From the NCBI GenBank assembly GCA_002314945.1, contig DCHV01000004.1:1-13495 (forward strand): a DNA stretch of 13,495 nucleotides. Direction: 5' to 3'. Both the position numbers and the translations under genes were made by a program. Origin of the DNA: Prevotellaceae bacterium UBA1743 (GTDB lineage: Bacteria > Bacteroidota > Bacteroidia > Bacteroidales > Bacteroidaceae). Position 1 is the first letter of the stretch. Each line of letters opens with the position of its first letter. The notes beneath the pieces are model-generated. The model had not been told where the DNA came from, ran no database searches, and worked only from the letters and a program-made list of their open reading frames with translations. This document shows, in pieces, positions 1-7,309 of the stretch.

Positions 1-22
1 TGGCCAACTGAGCTAAAGAGGC
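1..22 (-). tRNA. tRNA 5' end, probably tRNA-Thr (partial)
   Basis: The reverse complement begins GCCTCTTTAGCTCAGTTGG, which is an acceptor-stem strand followed by the D-stem and start of the D-loop of a tRNA. The gene runs off the start of the window, so the anticodon is not visible. In Bacteroidales a tRNA-Thr/Tyr/Gly/Thr cluster followed by tuf commonly lies next to hpf, and this 5' end looks like the tRNA-Thr of that cluster. The threonine identity is therefore from context and memory, not from an anticodon. Confidence 0.85.
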
Positions 23-24
23 GG

Positions 25-71
25 TTTTGCAGCCGCTTTCGCATGAGCTTCACACCTAAACGGCTGCAAAA
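25..71. repeat. 11-bp inverted repeat across promoter and tRNA leader
   Basis: TTTTGCAGCCG (25-35) and its exact reverse complement CGGCTGCAAAA (61-71) face each other across 25 bases. The outer arm includes the TTTTG of the -7 element, and the inner arm ends two bases before the mature tRNA 5' end. Most of the outer arm should lie upstream of the transcription start, so this looks more like a DNA-level element than an RNA hairpin. Its function is unknown. Confidence 0.6.
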
Positions 72-97
72 TTAGATATATTTTTTCAACCAGCAAA
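67..97 (-). promoter_or_regulatory. Consensus Bacteroidetes promoter of the tRNA cluster
   Basis: On the minus strand TTTG (94-97) is followed after exactly 19 bases by TAATTTTG (67-74). This matches the primary sigma factor consensus known for Bacteroides (TTTG, N19, TAnnTTTG). Transcription would start near position 60 and give a leader of about 40 bases before the tRNA. Because the promoter is this good, the tRNA cluster need not depend on read-through from hpf. Confidence 0.8.
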
Positions 98-113
98 ATA
101 TTTTCGCTCTTTT

Positions 114-413
114 TTAACGATTTTTCTGCTTTTCTTTGAATTTGGACAACTGTCTGAGCAGTGAATCCATTGTTTTGTCAATTGCTTCTTCAAATGTATC
201 GCATGTCTCCTGAGCAACGAGTTCCTTCCCTGGCATAGCCGCTTTCAGAAGAACTTCCTTATTCAAGGCGGTCTCAGGCTTTACGACTTTCAATGACACC
301 TCTACCTTTCCTATCTCTTCGCTGAACTTACTCAACTTTGAAACCTTCTTGATAATAAAATCATTCAGTTTCTCACCAACTTCAAAGCGGATTGCTTGAA
401 TTCTAATGTCCAT
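114..413 (-). CDS. hpf: Ribosome hibernation promoting factor, short form
   Basis: This 99-residue protein is a short HPF/YfiA-type factor, which binds the small ribosomal subunit in stationary phase and blocks the mRNA and tRNA sites. It begins MDIRIQAIRF and has the family's C-terminal pattern CDTFEEAID...LLRQLSKFKEK (residues 71-95). The long-form dimerisation domain is absent, so it is the short type and would need a partner factor for 100S formation or act by inactivation alone. It is the third gene after rpsU and xerC, 28 bases from xerC, ahead of the tRNA promoter. The ATG at 413 is preceded by a full AAGGAGGT four bases away, which fixes the start and is unusual for this phylum. Confidence 0.93.
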   Translation of the reverse strand: MDIRIQAIRFEVGEKLNDFIIKKVSKLSKFSEEIGKVEVSLKVVKPETALNKEVLLKAAMPGKELVAQETCDTFEEAIDKTMDSLLRQLSKFKEKQKNR

Positions 414-417
414 AAAT

Positions 418-425
418 ACCTCCTT
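418..425 (-). promoter_or_regulatory. Strong Shine-Dalgarno sequence of hpf
   Basis: The minus strand reads AAGGAGGT followed by ATTT and the hpf ATG. It is the only full-length Shine-Dalgarno I find before any gene here. The leaders of rpsU, xerC, mdh, both secreted-protein genes, DUF4491, the acyltransferase, the symporter, the methyltransferase, GH43 and the lipoprotein lack one, and the DUF2147 gene has only a weak AAGGA. In Bacteroidetes the anti-Shine-Dalgarno is normally hidden on the ribosome, so a retained site suggests special control. Confidence 0.85.
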
Positions 426-441
426 TTTAATTAAGTGAATA

Positions 442-1335
442 TTATGCCCGCGGATGAGCGTGCTTATACATTTCTTTCAACTCTTCGAAACAGGTATGTG
501 TGTAGATTTCGGTAGTGGACAACCGTTCGTGCCCCAGCAATTCCTTCACCGACTGCAAGTCAGCATGATGATTCAGCATCGAAGTGGCAAAGGTGTGCCG
601 CAGAACATGGGGACTTTTCTTCTTTTGTGAGGTCACCAAAGACAAATAGTGTTTTACCACTCTTCTCACCTTATCCGGAGTCAGCCGCATTCCCGTAGTT
701 GGAACTACGAAAAAAGGCTCATTTCCTGTCATCCCGGAATTCTGGGATTCTCTCCAGTTCAGATATTCACACATCGCTGCTCGAAGTTCCTCGCCAAAAG
801 GTACAATGCGTTGCTTGTTCCTCTTGCCCGTTACACGAACTTGTTGTGCTGCACAATCCACGTCTTTCACATTCAATCCCACCAGTTCACTCAATCGAAT
901 CCCTGTAGAATAGAAAGTCAGCAGAATCAAGTGGTCACGCATACCCTCTACACTTGGCGGAAAGATATCCTCACCATCAAGAAGGCGATCCATTTCGGAT
1001 TCTCTGACAAAAGACGGAAGGACTTTCTCCTTCTTTGGCATCTGCACGAGATGTACCGGATCATGATCCACCATTCCACGGCGCAAAAGGAACTTGTAAA
1101 AAGATCTGAGCGCCGCCATTCGTGCACAAACCGAACTGGCTGTATTCCCACGTTCCATCATAATGAGCATCCAGTGTCGGATAACATCACCATCGATAGT
1201 ACTCCAGGAAAGTCCGCTATCCAAGGCCCTCCACGACTGCTCGAACTCTTTCAATGCAGCCTGATATACCATTATTGTACGTTCAGATAAGTTCCGCTCG
1301 TACCTCAGATAATCAATGAAAGCCTTAACCCACAT
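442..1335 (-). CDS. xerC: Tyrosine recombinase XerC
   Basis: This 297-residue protein is a XerC/XerD-type site-specific recombinase, expected to resolve chromosome dimers at dif near the terminus. The N-terminal SAM-like DNA-binding domain spans about residues 1-90 and the catalytic domain about 105-290. All catalytic residues are visible: R147 in STGIRLSEL, K171 in TGKRNKQ, H243 and R246 in HVLRHTFATS, H269 in LLGHERLSTT, and the nucleophile Y278 in IYTH. Length is normal for the family. It lies between rpsU and hpf, a placement seen in Bacteroides, which supports a housekeeping Xer rather than a mobile-element integrase. No attachment site or element boundary is nearby. The ATG at 1335 has no Shine-Dalgarno. 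Confidence 0.93.
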   Translation of the reverse strand: MWVKAFIDYLRYERNLSERTIMVYQAALKEFEQSWRALDSGLSWSTIDGDVIRHWMLIMMERGNTASSVCARMAALRSFYKFLLRRGMVDHDPVHLVQMPKKEKVLPSFVRESEMDRLLDGEDIFPPSVEGMRDHLILLTFYSTGIRLSELVGLNVKDVDCAAQQVRVTGKRNKQRIVPFGEELRAAMCEYLNWRESQNSGMTGNEPFFVVPTTGMRLTPDKVRRVVKHYLSLVTSQKKKSPHVLRHTFATSMLNHHADLQSVKELLGHERLSTTEIYTHTCFEELKEMYKHAHPRA

Positions 1336-1342
1336 ACATCGT

Positions 1343-1356
1343 CACTGTTTTCAGTG
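1343..1356 (-). promoter_or_regulatory. Small hairpin just before the xerC start
   Basis: The minus strand reads CACTG AAAA CAGTG, a perfect 5-bp stem with a 4-base loop that ends 7 bases before the xerC ATG. No run of T follows, so it is not a terminator. It may reduce ribosome access or be chance. The 78-base gap between rpsU and xerC has no recognisable promoter. Confidence 0.35.
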
Positions 1357-1414
1357 GCGAATATAGACATTAATTTTGGATTATCAATGAGACTCGTCCA
1401 AATTTTAATCTTTT

Positions 1415-1606
1415 TTAATCTTCCACACGCTGAAGCTGCTGTACATAGACAGCGCGTTCCTTAGCAAGACGCTTCAGGACTGAAGGCTTGTCAAACTGCT
1501 GACGAGCACGAAGTTCCTTCACAACGCCCGTCTTTTCAAACTTACGCTTGAATTTCTTCAACGCCCTTTCAATGTTCTCACCTTCTTTTACAGGTACTAC
1601 AATCAT
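1415..1606 (-). CDS. rpsU: 30S ribosomal protein bS21
   Basis: This 63-residue basic protein is ribosomal protein bS21. It shows the family pattern PVKEGENIERALKKFKRKFE (residues 5-24), then KTGVVKELRARQQFDKPSVLKR. bS21 sits on the platform of the small subunit near the 3' end of 16S rRNA, and in Flavobacterium it has been reported to help sequester the anti-Shine-Dalgarno. It is the first gene of the rpsU-xerC-hpf transcript and has a consensus promoter 54-84 bases upstream. The sequence before its ATG (AAGTCAAAAAACA) has no Shine-Dalgarno, unlike hpf in the same operon. Confidence 0.95.
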   Translation of the reverse strand: MIVVPVKEGENIERALKKFKRKFEKTGVVKELRARQQFDKPSVLKRLAKERAVYVQQLQRVED

Positions 1607-1659
1607 TGTTTTTTGACTTAAAATTAGTTAATAATTATGCATTTGCTTAATAAGCGGCG

Positions 1660-1690
1660 CAAAATTACACATACTTTTTGAGTTGGCAAA
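1660..1690 (-). promoter_or_regulatory. Consensus promoter of rpsU-xerC-hpf
   Basis: Minus-strand TTTG (1687-1690), 19 bases, then TAATTTTG (1660-1667): a full match to the Bacteroides primary promoter consensus. The predicted transcript starts near 1653 and has an AT-rich leader of about 45 bases before rpsU. Confidence 0.82.
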
Positions 1691-1716
1691 ACAAAACTTA
1701 CTTTTTTTAACACAAA

Positions 1717-1741
1717 AGGCCGTAGAACAACTCTACGGCCT
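1717..1741 (-). terminator. Hairpin terminator of mdh
   Basis: AGGCCGTAGA and TCTACGGCCT form a perfect 10-bp stem around a 5-base loop. On the minus strand it is followed by TTTGTGTT. It lies 25 bases after the mdh stop codon and just upstream of the rpsU promoter, so it separates the two transcription units. The T-tract is modest. Confidence 0.8.
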
Positions 1742-1765
1742 CTCGTTATGTTTAGAGTAATCTGA

Positions 1766-2764
1766 TTACAGATTCGGATTTATCTTGCTCCATTCAGACA
1801 GAGCAGGAACGATATTCAGCGTTACGAGTTCATCACGCATTTTGCACAAATGCTCGTAGCTGGCATCCAACTTAGCCATTTCCTCGGCAGTACCCTGTGG
1901 CATGGTATAATGGCAACCTGTCTTATCCAATGTGGTATTCATTGCCATCATGATCATCTGATATTTCTCATTCTTTACGTATGTACCTGCAGGCCAACGG
2001 AAACTTTCACCGCCCATGACGGCACGAATCATTTCCACTGAACAGTAAGCAGGACTCTGCCATGAACTACGTCCGCGCAATTCGATGATCTTGGCACCAC
2101 CCTTGGTTACATCCACCTTCAGGGTTTCCCACTCCTCGTTCGTACAAGCAGGAGTGCCAATGAGTTCGTTCAGGGGTTTGCCAGCCACCTTCACAGCGCT
2201 GCCGAATACAGCCATCTGCTCGCCATGACCACCGTATGTAGCACAACCTGTCACCTCATATTGCTTTACACCAAACTTCTTTGCCAACGCACTCTGCAGA
2301 CGGGTTGAGTCGAGGGCAGCCAAAGTAGTTACCTGCTCGGGCTTCAATCCAGAATAGAGCAAAGTCACCAGACCTGTCAAGTCTGCGGGGTTGAAAATAA
2401 CAACGACATGCTTCACATCGGGACAGTATGCCTTGATGTTCTTACCAAGTTCTTCCGCAATCTTGCAGTTGCCAGCCAACAGGTCCTCGCGTGTCATACC
2501 AGCCTTACGAGGTGCACCACCACTGGAGATGATGTATTTAGCATCCTTGAAAGCCTCGGCCACATCTGTGGTAGCAGTCAGGTTGACACCATCATAGCCA
2601 CAATGGAACATTTCTTCCATCACGCCTTCCATACCAGGTGCATACACGTCATAAAGACATACATTGGGGGTGAGCTTCATAGTCAAAGCCGTCTGTACCA
2701 TGGTAGAGCCAATAGCACCACCTGCACCCACAATCACCAATTTTTCGTCAGTTAAAAAAGCCAT
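1766..2764 (-). CDS. mdh: Malate dehydrogenase (NAD-dependent)
   Basis: This 332-residue cytoplasmic enzyme interconverts malate and oxaloacetate with NAD(H), in the reductive branch to fumarate and succinate used by Bacteroidales. The N-terminal Rossmann motif is VGAGGAIGS (residues 12-20), with acidic D39 at the end of the second strand, which favours NAD over NADP. Active-site residues visible by comparison with the LDH/MDH family are R86 and R92 in the mobile loop region (RKAGMTRED), N125 (IFNPAD), D152 and R155 (LDSTRL) and the proton-relay H180 (YGGHGEQM). The length and sequence style match the Bacteroides group of mdh. It is transcribed alone and ends at the hairpin at 1717-1741. The ATG at 2764 has no Shine-Dalgarno. 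Confidence 0.95.
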   Translation of the reverse strand: MAFLTDEKLVIVGAGGAIGSTMVQTALTMKLTPNVCLYDVYAPGMEGVMEEMFHCGYDGVNLTATTDVAEAFKDAKYIISSGGAPRKAGMTREDLLAGNCKIAEELGKNIKAYCPDVKHVVVIFNPADLTGLVTLLYSGLKPEQVTTLAALDSTRLQSALAKKFGVKQYEVTGCATYGGHGEQMAVFGSAVKVAGKPLNELIGTPACTNEEWETLKVDVTKGGAKIIELRGRSSWQSPAYCSVEMIRAVMGGESFRWPAGTYVKNEKYQMIMMAMNTTLDKTGCHYTMPQGTAEEMAKLDASYEHLCKMRDELVTLNIVPALSEWSKINPNL

Positions 2765-2803
2765 ATTTTTGTTATTTTGTTAAATAATATATGTTTCACG
2801 GCA

Positions 2804-2811
2804 CAAAAGTA
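2804..2811 (-). promoter_or_regulatory. -7 element upstream of mdh
   Basis: The minus strand has TACTTTTG, a full match to TAnnTTTG, 40 bases before the mdh start. No TTTG is found at the expected -33 distance, so this is only half a promoter match. Confidence 0.5.
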
Positions 2812-2876
2812 GCCAAAAATATCCATTCGAAGAACGTATTGCAACGATTTTTATACTACAGCAAGAGAATTTATTG

Positions 2877-3485
2877 TTATTTCACAAATATTTTGCGACC
2901 TCTCACGATATAAACTCCCGAAGGCAAATCACGCAAGTCGGTTTCCGTGAAGCGCACTCCCTGCAAAGTATAGATTGGACAGGATGCAGTATCTTCCATT
3001 ACAGACTCCAGCGATGCGGGCAGTTCCACACTTTGTTTGGCCAAGACGACTTCCGTCCCCACAGCATCCGAGAAACGTATGTTTTTCAGAATGGCCACAT
3101 CCCCTGGATTTATTTTCGACTCGCTACTCAACACAAGGGTAAAGAGGGTACCTGCCTCCTCGCTGATACTCTGTTGCGTAGGCGAATAGCCCACGATTCT
3201 CAGCACGCCATTGGCAAGGGGTACTACCAATAGAGAAAACCCTTCAATACGGCTGCTTCCTTCTATGGAACCTTCACGATAGGAAACCCCTTCTGGCAGA
3301 GCCACATCCATCTGGAAGCCACAATAGGACGAGGGTCCTTCTCCCTCCAATCCGACACTCAGCATCCAGGTGTTTGTGTCATCCATATCAGCCTTCAATG
3401 TCACTACCTCAGAAGCCATAACATTGGAAAACAGGAGCAGAAGTCCCCACACTATACAGAATCTCTTCATTTCGATATGCTTCAT
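2877..3485 (-). CDS. Secreted cohesin-like protein with C-terminal sorting-like motif
   Basis: This 202-residue protein is exported: a signal peptide (residues 1-24, hydrophobic core IVWGLLLLFSNVMA) precedes the mature part. Residues about 27-155 look like a single beta-sandwich similar to cohesin-type modules, with CGFQMDVALPEG at 55-66. Residues 170-202 (IYTLQGV...LPSGVYIVRGRKIFVK) match the short C-terminal motif of many Bacteroidetes secreted proteins, close to type A sorting signals of type IX secretion. Both parts resemble the end of the 1267-residue protein encoded just upstream. The genes overlap as ATGA (3482-3485), which supports translational coupling and the first ATG. A second ATG at 3470 would give a more standard signal peptide. 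The exact function is unknown. Confidence 0.8.
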   Translation of the reverse strand: MKHIEMKRFCIVWGLLLLFSNVMASEVVTLKADMDDTNTWMLSVGLEGEGPSSYCGFQMDVALPEGVSYREGSIEGSSRIEGFSLLVVPLANGVLRIVGYSPTQQSISEEAGTLFTLVLSSESKINPGDVAILKNIRFSDAVGTEVVLAKQSVELPASLESVMEDTASCPIYTLQGVRFTETDLRDLPSGVYIVRGRKIFVK

Positions 3486-6400
3486 TGGATAATGATTTTC
3501 TGATTATTCACCAAATAGACACCCTTAGGCAACCACACATTGTTCCTACCCTCGTGTATCGGGTAGATTCCTTGCAATCTGCCATCCAGGGTATAGATTC
3601 TCAACACTCTATCTGAGCGGCTCTCCACTTGCAGTTCATTGCCTCCCATCACTCTTATTTCCTCGGGAGAGTAAAGCCCTGTCGTGTTCATATCCAAGGC
3701 AGCAGAATGCACATTCAGCCTTTCATCTTCGCCTGTCGTAGTCGCCATCATAGCATTGGAGAGACTCACCTGCAACAACCCGTCTGATATGGAATCATCC
3801 CCCGTCATCAGCAACTTGCATTCCAGTTTCCCTTCTGGCAACGCTTGATCAGCCGAGGCACAGAGACTTACTCTGCATCCACCATTGTCCAATGGCTCTA
3901 TCCGTTTGGAATAGCCCGCCATTTCCTCGGGTAGTACAATATCCGAAAGTTCCATTCCCTCTGGCAGTTTCACGTCAAACTGTATGCCACTGTAGTTTTC
4001 CTCTTCCACCAAGAGGGTCATTGACTGGGAGATTTCCCTCTCTTCCCCCTTTACAGCAGGCGACAGGCGCAGGGCGGCTTCTGACTCGGCCAACTGCATC
4101 CTATGCTTCATGTTAGCCTTCTGCTTGCCCACCAGATGCTGGATATACATAGCATCTGCTATGGTTATCAAGTCATTCCCATCCGTATCTGCCTGAGCGA
4201 AACAGAAATCTTCGTTCTCACGTCCCAAGATATGATTGAGCACACATACCACATCTGCCGTAGTCACCACTCCGTCCTCGTTCACATCACCGATGGTCGG
4301 TTTCTCTTCCTCCTCCAAATACCCCTTCTGGGCATACCCGAGTTCATTGGACAGATAGGAATAGATGTAGTTGCAGCGTGCCGCCAGCCATTCCTTCGCA
4401 TTTTCCGTCACCCAAGCATAATCCCAGGCATCTCCTCTACCCCACTTCGAATTGTCGTGGGTAAAGGAAGGAGCCGCATACTGATAGTAGTCATCACAGT
4501 ATTCCAGTAGTTCCGTCAGGTCGTGATTCATAAAATCCGTCCACACACGGTAGTAAGCCTTATTCATCTCCTCTCCGCTATAACGCAGTTTCTTTATGAA
4601 TGCATCAGACTCAAAACTATGGCCTTTCCAGTAATCCCGAGTAGCTCCCACCTGGAAATACGTACCCGAGTCTTCGTAGCCGAAGGCCCAATCCAAGTCC
4701 CACACAGGTCCCCATATATACTTGCAATCGGAATTCTTGATGTCTTCGTGGTAAAGGAACACACTCTTGGGGTGCATCAACTCGTAGTTCTGAACCAACT
4801 CATTCACCATCAGATAGCGCGCCAAATAATCCACATCCACGTAGTCGGCAATGTTGCCTTCATTATAGAACTCATTGATAAACGTATTGAAATGCAGTTG
4901 GATGTCACCCTTTTTCAGTTCAGTAGTGGCAAGCGAAAGGTCGGGCTCCTTGATATTGACAGGCAGAGACCATTTCGACGATCTGAATTTGTAGGTTTCA
5001 TCGTAATATGAATCCAACTCCAGCAACACAGCATTGGTCTCATCCTCCAGATCCACACTATTGTTGCTGAAACCCACTTTCTCGGTGAGTGTATAGGACC
5101 CTCTGTATTCATCGTTGATGTACAGTTCCACGGGTATCTCGTGGTTGCTGGCTGCTGTCTGCACCATCTGAGCCACCCTCATTCCGATAGAGTTGCACAA
5201 CATCGATAGGTTCTGGGCATTTGCTATCAGATTCCAGTGTTTTCCTTTTTTCAGTCCGAGCATGGAAGTTTTCTCCGCAAACTTCAGGTGGTAAGGGCTT
5301 TTCCCCCATGTACCAGCCCAACTACTGTTGCCACGTCCTTTGATTTGCATCTGCGTCTTGGGCAGGTCAGGGAACACCCCACTTCCGTCCACGCTCACGG
5401 TACCGTCCCAGTAATACGACTTGCTACTTATCATGCTACCATCGTTGGTATGGATATGGATGACAGGTACATTATATTGTCCCGTAGGATGATCCGTCGG
5501 AAAATCGGCCGTCACTGTATATTCCGTACCCAAAGGAGCTTCTTGATACGACCCGCTCAAGGTACGTCGCAGGATGGTGCATCCATGCCGTGCCACCACA
5601 TAACGTATCTGCCCCTCGAATCTCAGGCGGTTCACCTTGCTCTTCTGCAGTTCTGTGCCAATATACGCATCCGCATCATCTGCCGACAGTTTGAAGGAGG
5701 GAGTGAGACGCTTGCCGATACATGGAACTGTGAGCTGGATTTTATTGTCTGGAAGTATCTCGCCCTGTACATCGGAGGGTAGTTGCGAATTATACTTATT
5801 ATTGAACTTATACGAGGTGAAAAACGGCATATCCCGTGGTGCCACATCACTTACAGAATCCAATTCGCTCATCTTCAGTTCCACCGTCTCGTCCGTGTAG
5901 AGTGTCAGTTTGTAGGCAGTCGAAGACTTTTTCTGGGCTTTCAGATACTTGCGCGGGAAGGCCCTCACCCGTCCGTCTGCGAAATAGAAATAGCGAACAG
6001 AACCCTCCACTGGCTCAAATGCCGTCCCCTCAGGCACCAAAATGGCACAAGAGGCGATGGCGGCAGATCCGTCCGTTGCCTCGGCAGTGATAATTGTCTT
6101 TCCTGAGCCTACAGCAGTCACCTTGCCCTGGTTATCCACCGTAGCCACACCTGGATTGGAGCTGCTCCACCACAGTTCCTTGAACGTGGCATTTTCGGGA
6201 AATACTTGACACGTCAGTTGCAACGAGTCACCTGGATACACAGTAGCCGAAGTCTGGCTCAACTGCAGTCGCTCCACATAGACGGTCAACTGCTTAGGGT
6301 CAATACGTTCGAAAACGATGTTCGAGCCTCCATCATTGGGCGAATTGACATTGTTCCACAGGGCTACCACTCCCGATCCTGCATGATCGTTCAGACATGC

Positions 6401-7285
6401 TTCCGGAACGCCTGGAAAATGGAAATTGTACCCGCCACATCCGTTGGAGGATACCATGAAGAGGTCCGTGCCTCCCGAAGGAACCTGCTCTACCATTGTA
6501 GCAACCGTCCTGTTATCACTGCTGGGTACATACGCATGAGCCGAGAGGCCAGTGACATAATTGTATAAGCGGAAGCCCTGCTCCTCGTCCCCCACGAAAG
6601 CCCACAAGTGATTGGGCGTGAGGACAGCATCACTGGTACAAAGGATATTCTGTCCAGAGGTGAATATCTTCTTGGTGTCGCGTATGGTCATGGTGTACCA
6701 ACGAGTTTTATCCTCCAGTCTTCCATCCACGATATGAGTCGGGCGGAAAGGCAATCCATCGCTGCCCAAGAGATACAACTGAAATTCAGCCGTATGCCAG
6801 AAGATTCGGTAACCCGCCGAACCCCCACAATTGGTAGCAGCAAAACGCAGATAGCGGTACGCCTTGTCCAACGGAAACGGGTCGGATACACTTTCTTCGG
6901 CAGTCCTGGCATTGGGCATGTCCAACGTAGTCAGATACGTCCAGGTCTTTGCATCATTGCTTGCCTCGACCCGCATCTCCGAAGGATGGTCATTTCCCGA
7001 ATTTCTTCGTTGCATATACAGCACCAGTTCGCCCTTCACCTGTTCCCTCAAATCCACCTGAAGATAATGCAGTGCGTCTGTCACTACACCATGCCAGTCC
7101 GTATGCCAAAAGGTACTCCAGTCCTCGTCTATCAGATACTCCAGATGTTGACCTTCTTGCCAGTCGCTGGCATTACTGCTCAACTGGCTGACATCCGTTA
7201 TCAATGGGGTGCCTTCTATATCCTCGGCCATGAGAGCCAACCCTGCCAAGAAAGGAAATATCAGTATCAAAAAAAGTCGTTTCAT
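3482..7285 (-). CDS. Secreted CotH-kinase-like protein with discoidin, Ig-like, dockerin and cohesin-like domains
   Basis: This 1267-residue exported protein has, in order: signal peptide (1-20), F5/8C discoidin-like domain (about 25-175), an unassigned possibly lectin-like region (about 185-330), Big_2 Ig-like domain (about 337-417), a beta-rich region (430-600), a CotH-kinase-like domain (about 605-960) with KGRGNSSW (649-656) and the metal-site motif VWDLDWAFG (861-869), and a type I dockerin (996-1055). The dockerin calcium loops are D1000/N1002/D1004/D1011 and D1033/D1035/N1037/D1044. A cohesin-like domain (about 1085-1200, with SGIQFDVKLPEG) and a C-terminal motif (1228-1267, LPKGVYLVNNQKIIIQ) follow. 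Characterised CotH proteins are atypical kinases of spore coat proteins; the substrate here is unknown. An open frame extends upstream to a TTG at 7312, but that codon lies inside the -7 promoter element, so the ATG at 7285 is the start. Confidence 0.85.
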   Translation of the reverse strand: MKRLFLILIFPFLAGLALMAEDIEGTPLITDVSQLSSNASDWQEGQHLEYLIDEDWSTFWHTDWHGVVTDALHYLQVDLREQVKGELVLYMQRRNSGNDHPSEMRVEASNDAKTWTYLTTLDMPNARTAEESVSDPFPLDKAYRYLRFAATNCGGSAGYRIFWHTAEFQLYLLGSDGLPFRPTHIVDGRLEDKTRWYTMTIRDTKKIFTSGQNILCTSDAVLTPNHLWAFVGDEEQGFRLYNYVTGLSAHAYVPSSDNRTVATMVEQVPSGGTDLFMVSSNGCGGYNFHFPGVPEACLNDHAGSGVVALWNNVNSPNDGGSNIVFERIDPKQLTVYVERLQLSQTSATVYPGDSLQLTCQVFPENATFKELWWSSSNPGVATVDNQGKVTAVGSGKTIITAEATDGSAAIASCAILVPEGTAFEPVEGSVRYFYFADGRVRAFPRKYLKAQKKSSTAYKLTLYTDETVELKMSELDSVSDVAPRDMPFFTSYKFNNKYNSQLPSDVQGEILPDNKIQLTVPCIGKRLTPSFKLSADDADAYIGTELQKSKVNRLRFEGQIRYVVARHGCTILRRTLSGSYQEAPLGTEYTVTADFPTDHPTGQYNVPVIHIHTNDGSMISSKSYYWDGTVSVDGSGVFPDLPKTQMQIKGRGNSSWAGTWGKSPYHLKFAEKTSMLGLKKGKHWNLIANAQNLSMLCNSIGMRVAQMVQTAASNHEIPVELYINDEYRGSYTLTEKVGFSNNSVDLEDETNAVLLELDSYYDETYKFRSSKWSLPVNIKEPDLSLATTELKKGDIQLHFNTFINEFYNEGNIADYVDVDYLARYLMVNELVQNYELMHPKSVFLYHEDIKNSDCKYIWGPVWDLDWAFGYEDSGTYFQVGATRDYWKGHSFESDAFIKKLRYSGEEMNKAYYRVWTDFMNHDLTELLEYCDDYYQYAAPSFTHDNSKWGRGDAWDYAWVTENAKEWLAARCNYIYSYLSNELGYAQKGYLEEEEKPTIGDVNEDGVVTTADVVCVLNHILGRENEDFCFAQADTDGNDLITIADAMYIQHLVGKQKANMKHRMQLAESEAALRLSPAVKGEEREISQSMTLLVEEENYSGIQFDVKLPEGMELSDIVLPEEMAGYSKRIEPLDNGGCRVSLCASADQALPEGKLECKLLMTGDDSISDGLLQVSLSNAMMATTTGEDERLNVHSAALDMNTTGLYSPEEIRVMGGNELQVESRSDRVLRIYTLDGRLQGIYPIHEGRNNVWLPKGVYLVNNQKIIIQ

Positions 7286-7309
7286 CGCATTTTTAAGCCA
7301 TAATCGGCC

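Noticed and set aside
649..1290. A 213-residue plus-strand frame opposite xerC
   Set aside because: It is antisense to a gene with all XerC catalytic residues, and its translation is rich in Ser, His, Arg and Cys without domain structure.
442..1335. Integrase of a mobile element
   Set aside because: The recombinase lies between rpsU and hpf in a conserved housekeeping order next to an intact tRNA leader, and no attachment repeats or cargo genes are seen.
6608..7303. Long plus-strand frames opposite the CotH gene
   Set aside because: They mirror a gene with recognisable domains along its full length and have no promoter or start context of their own.
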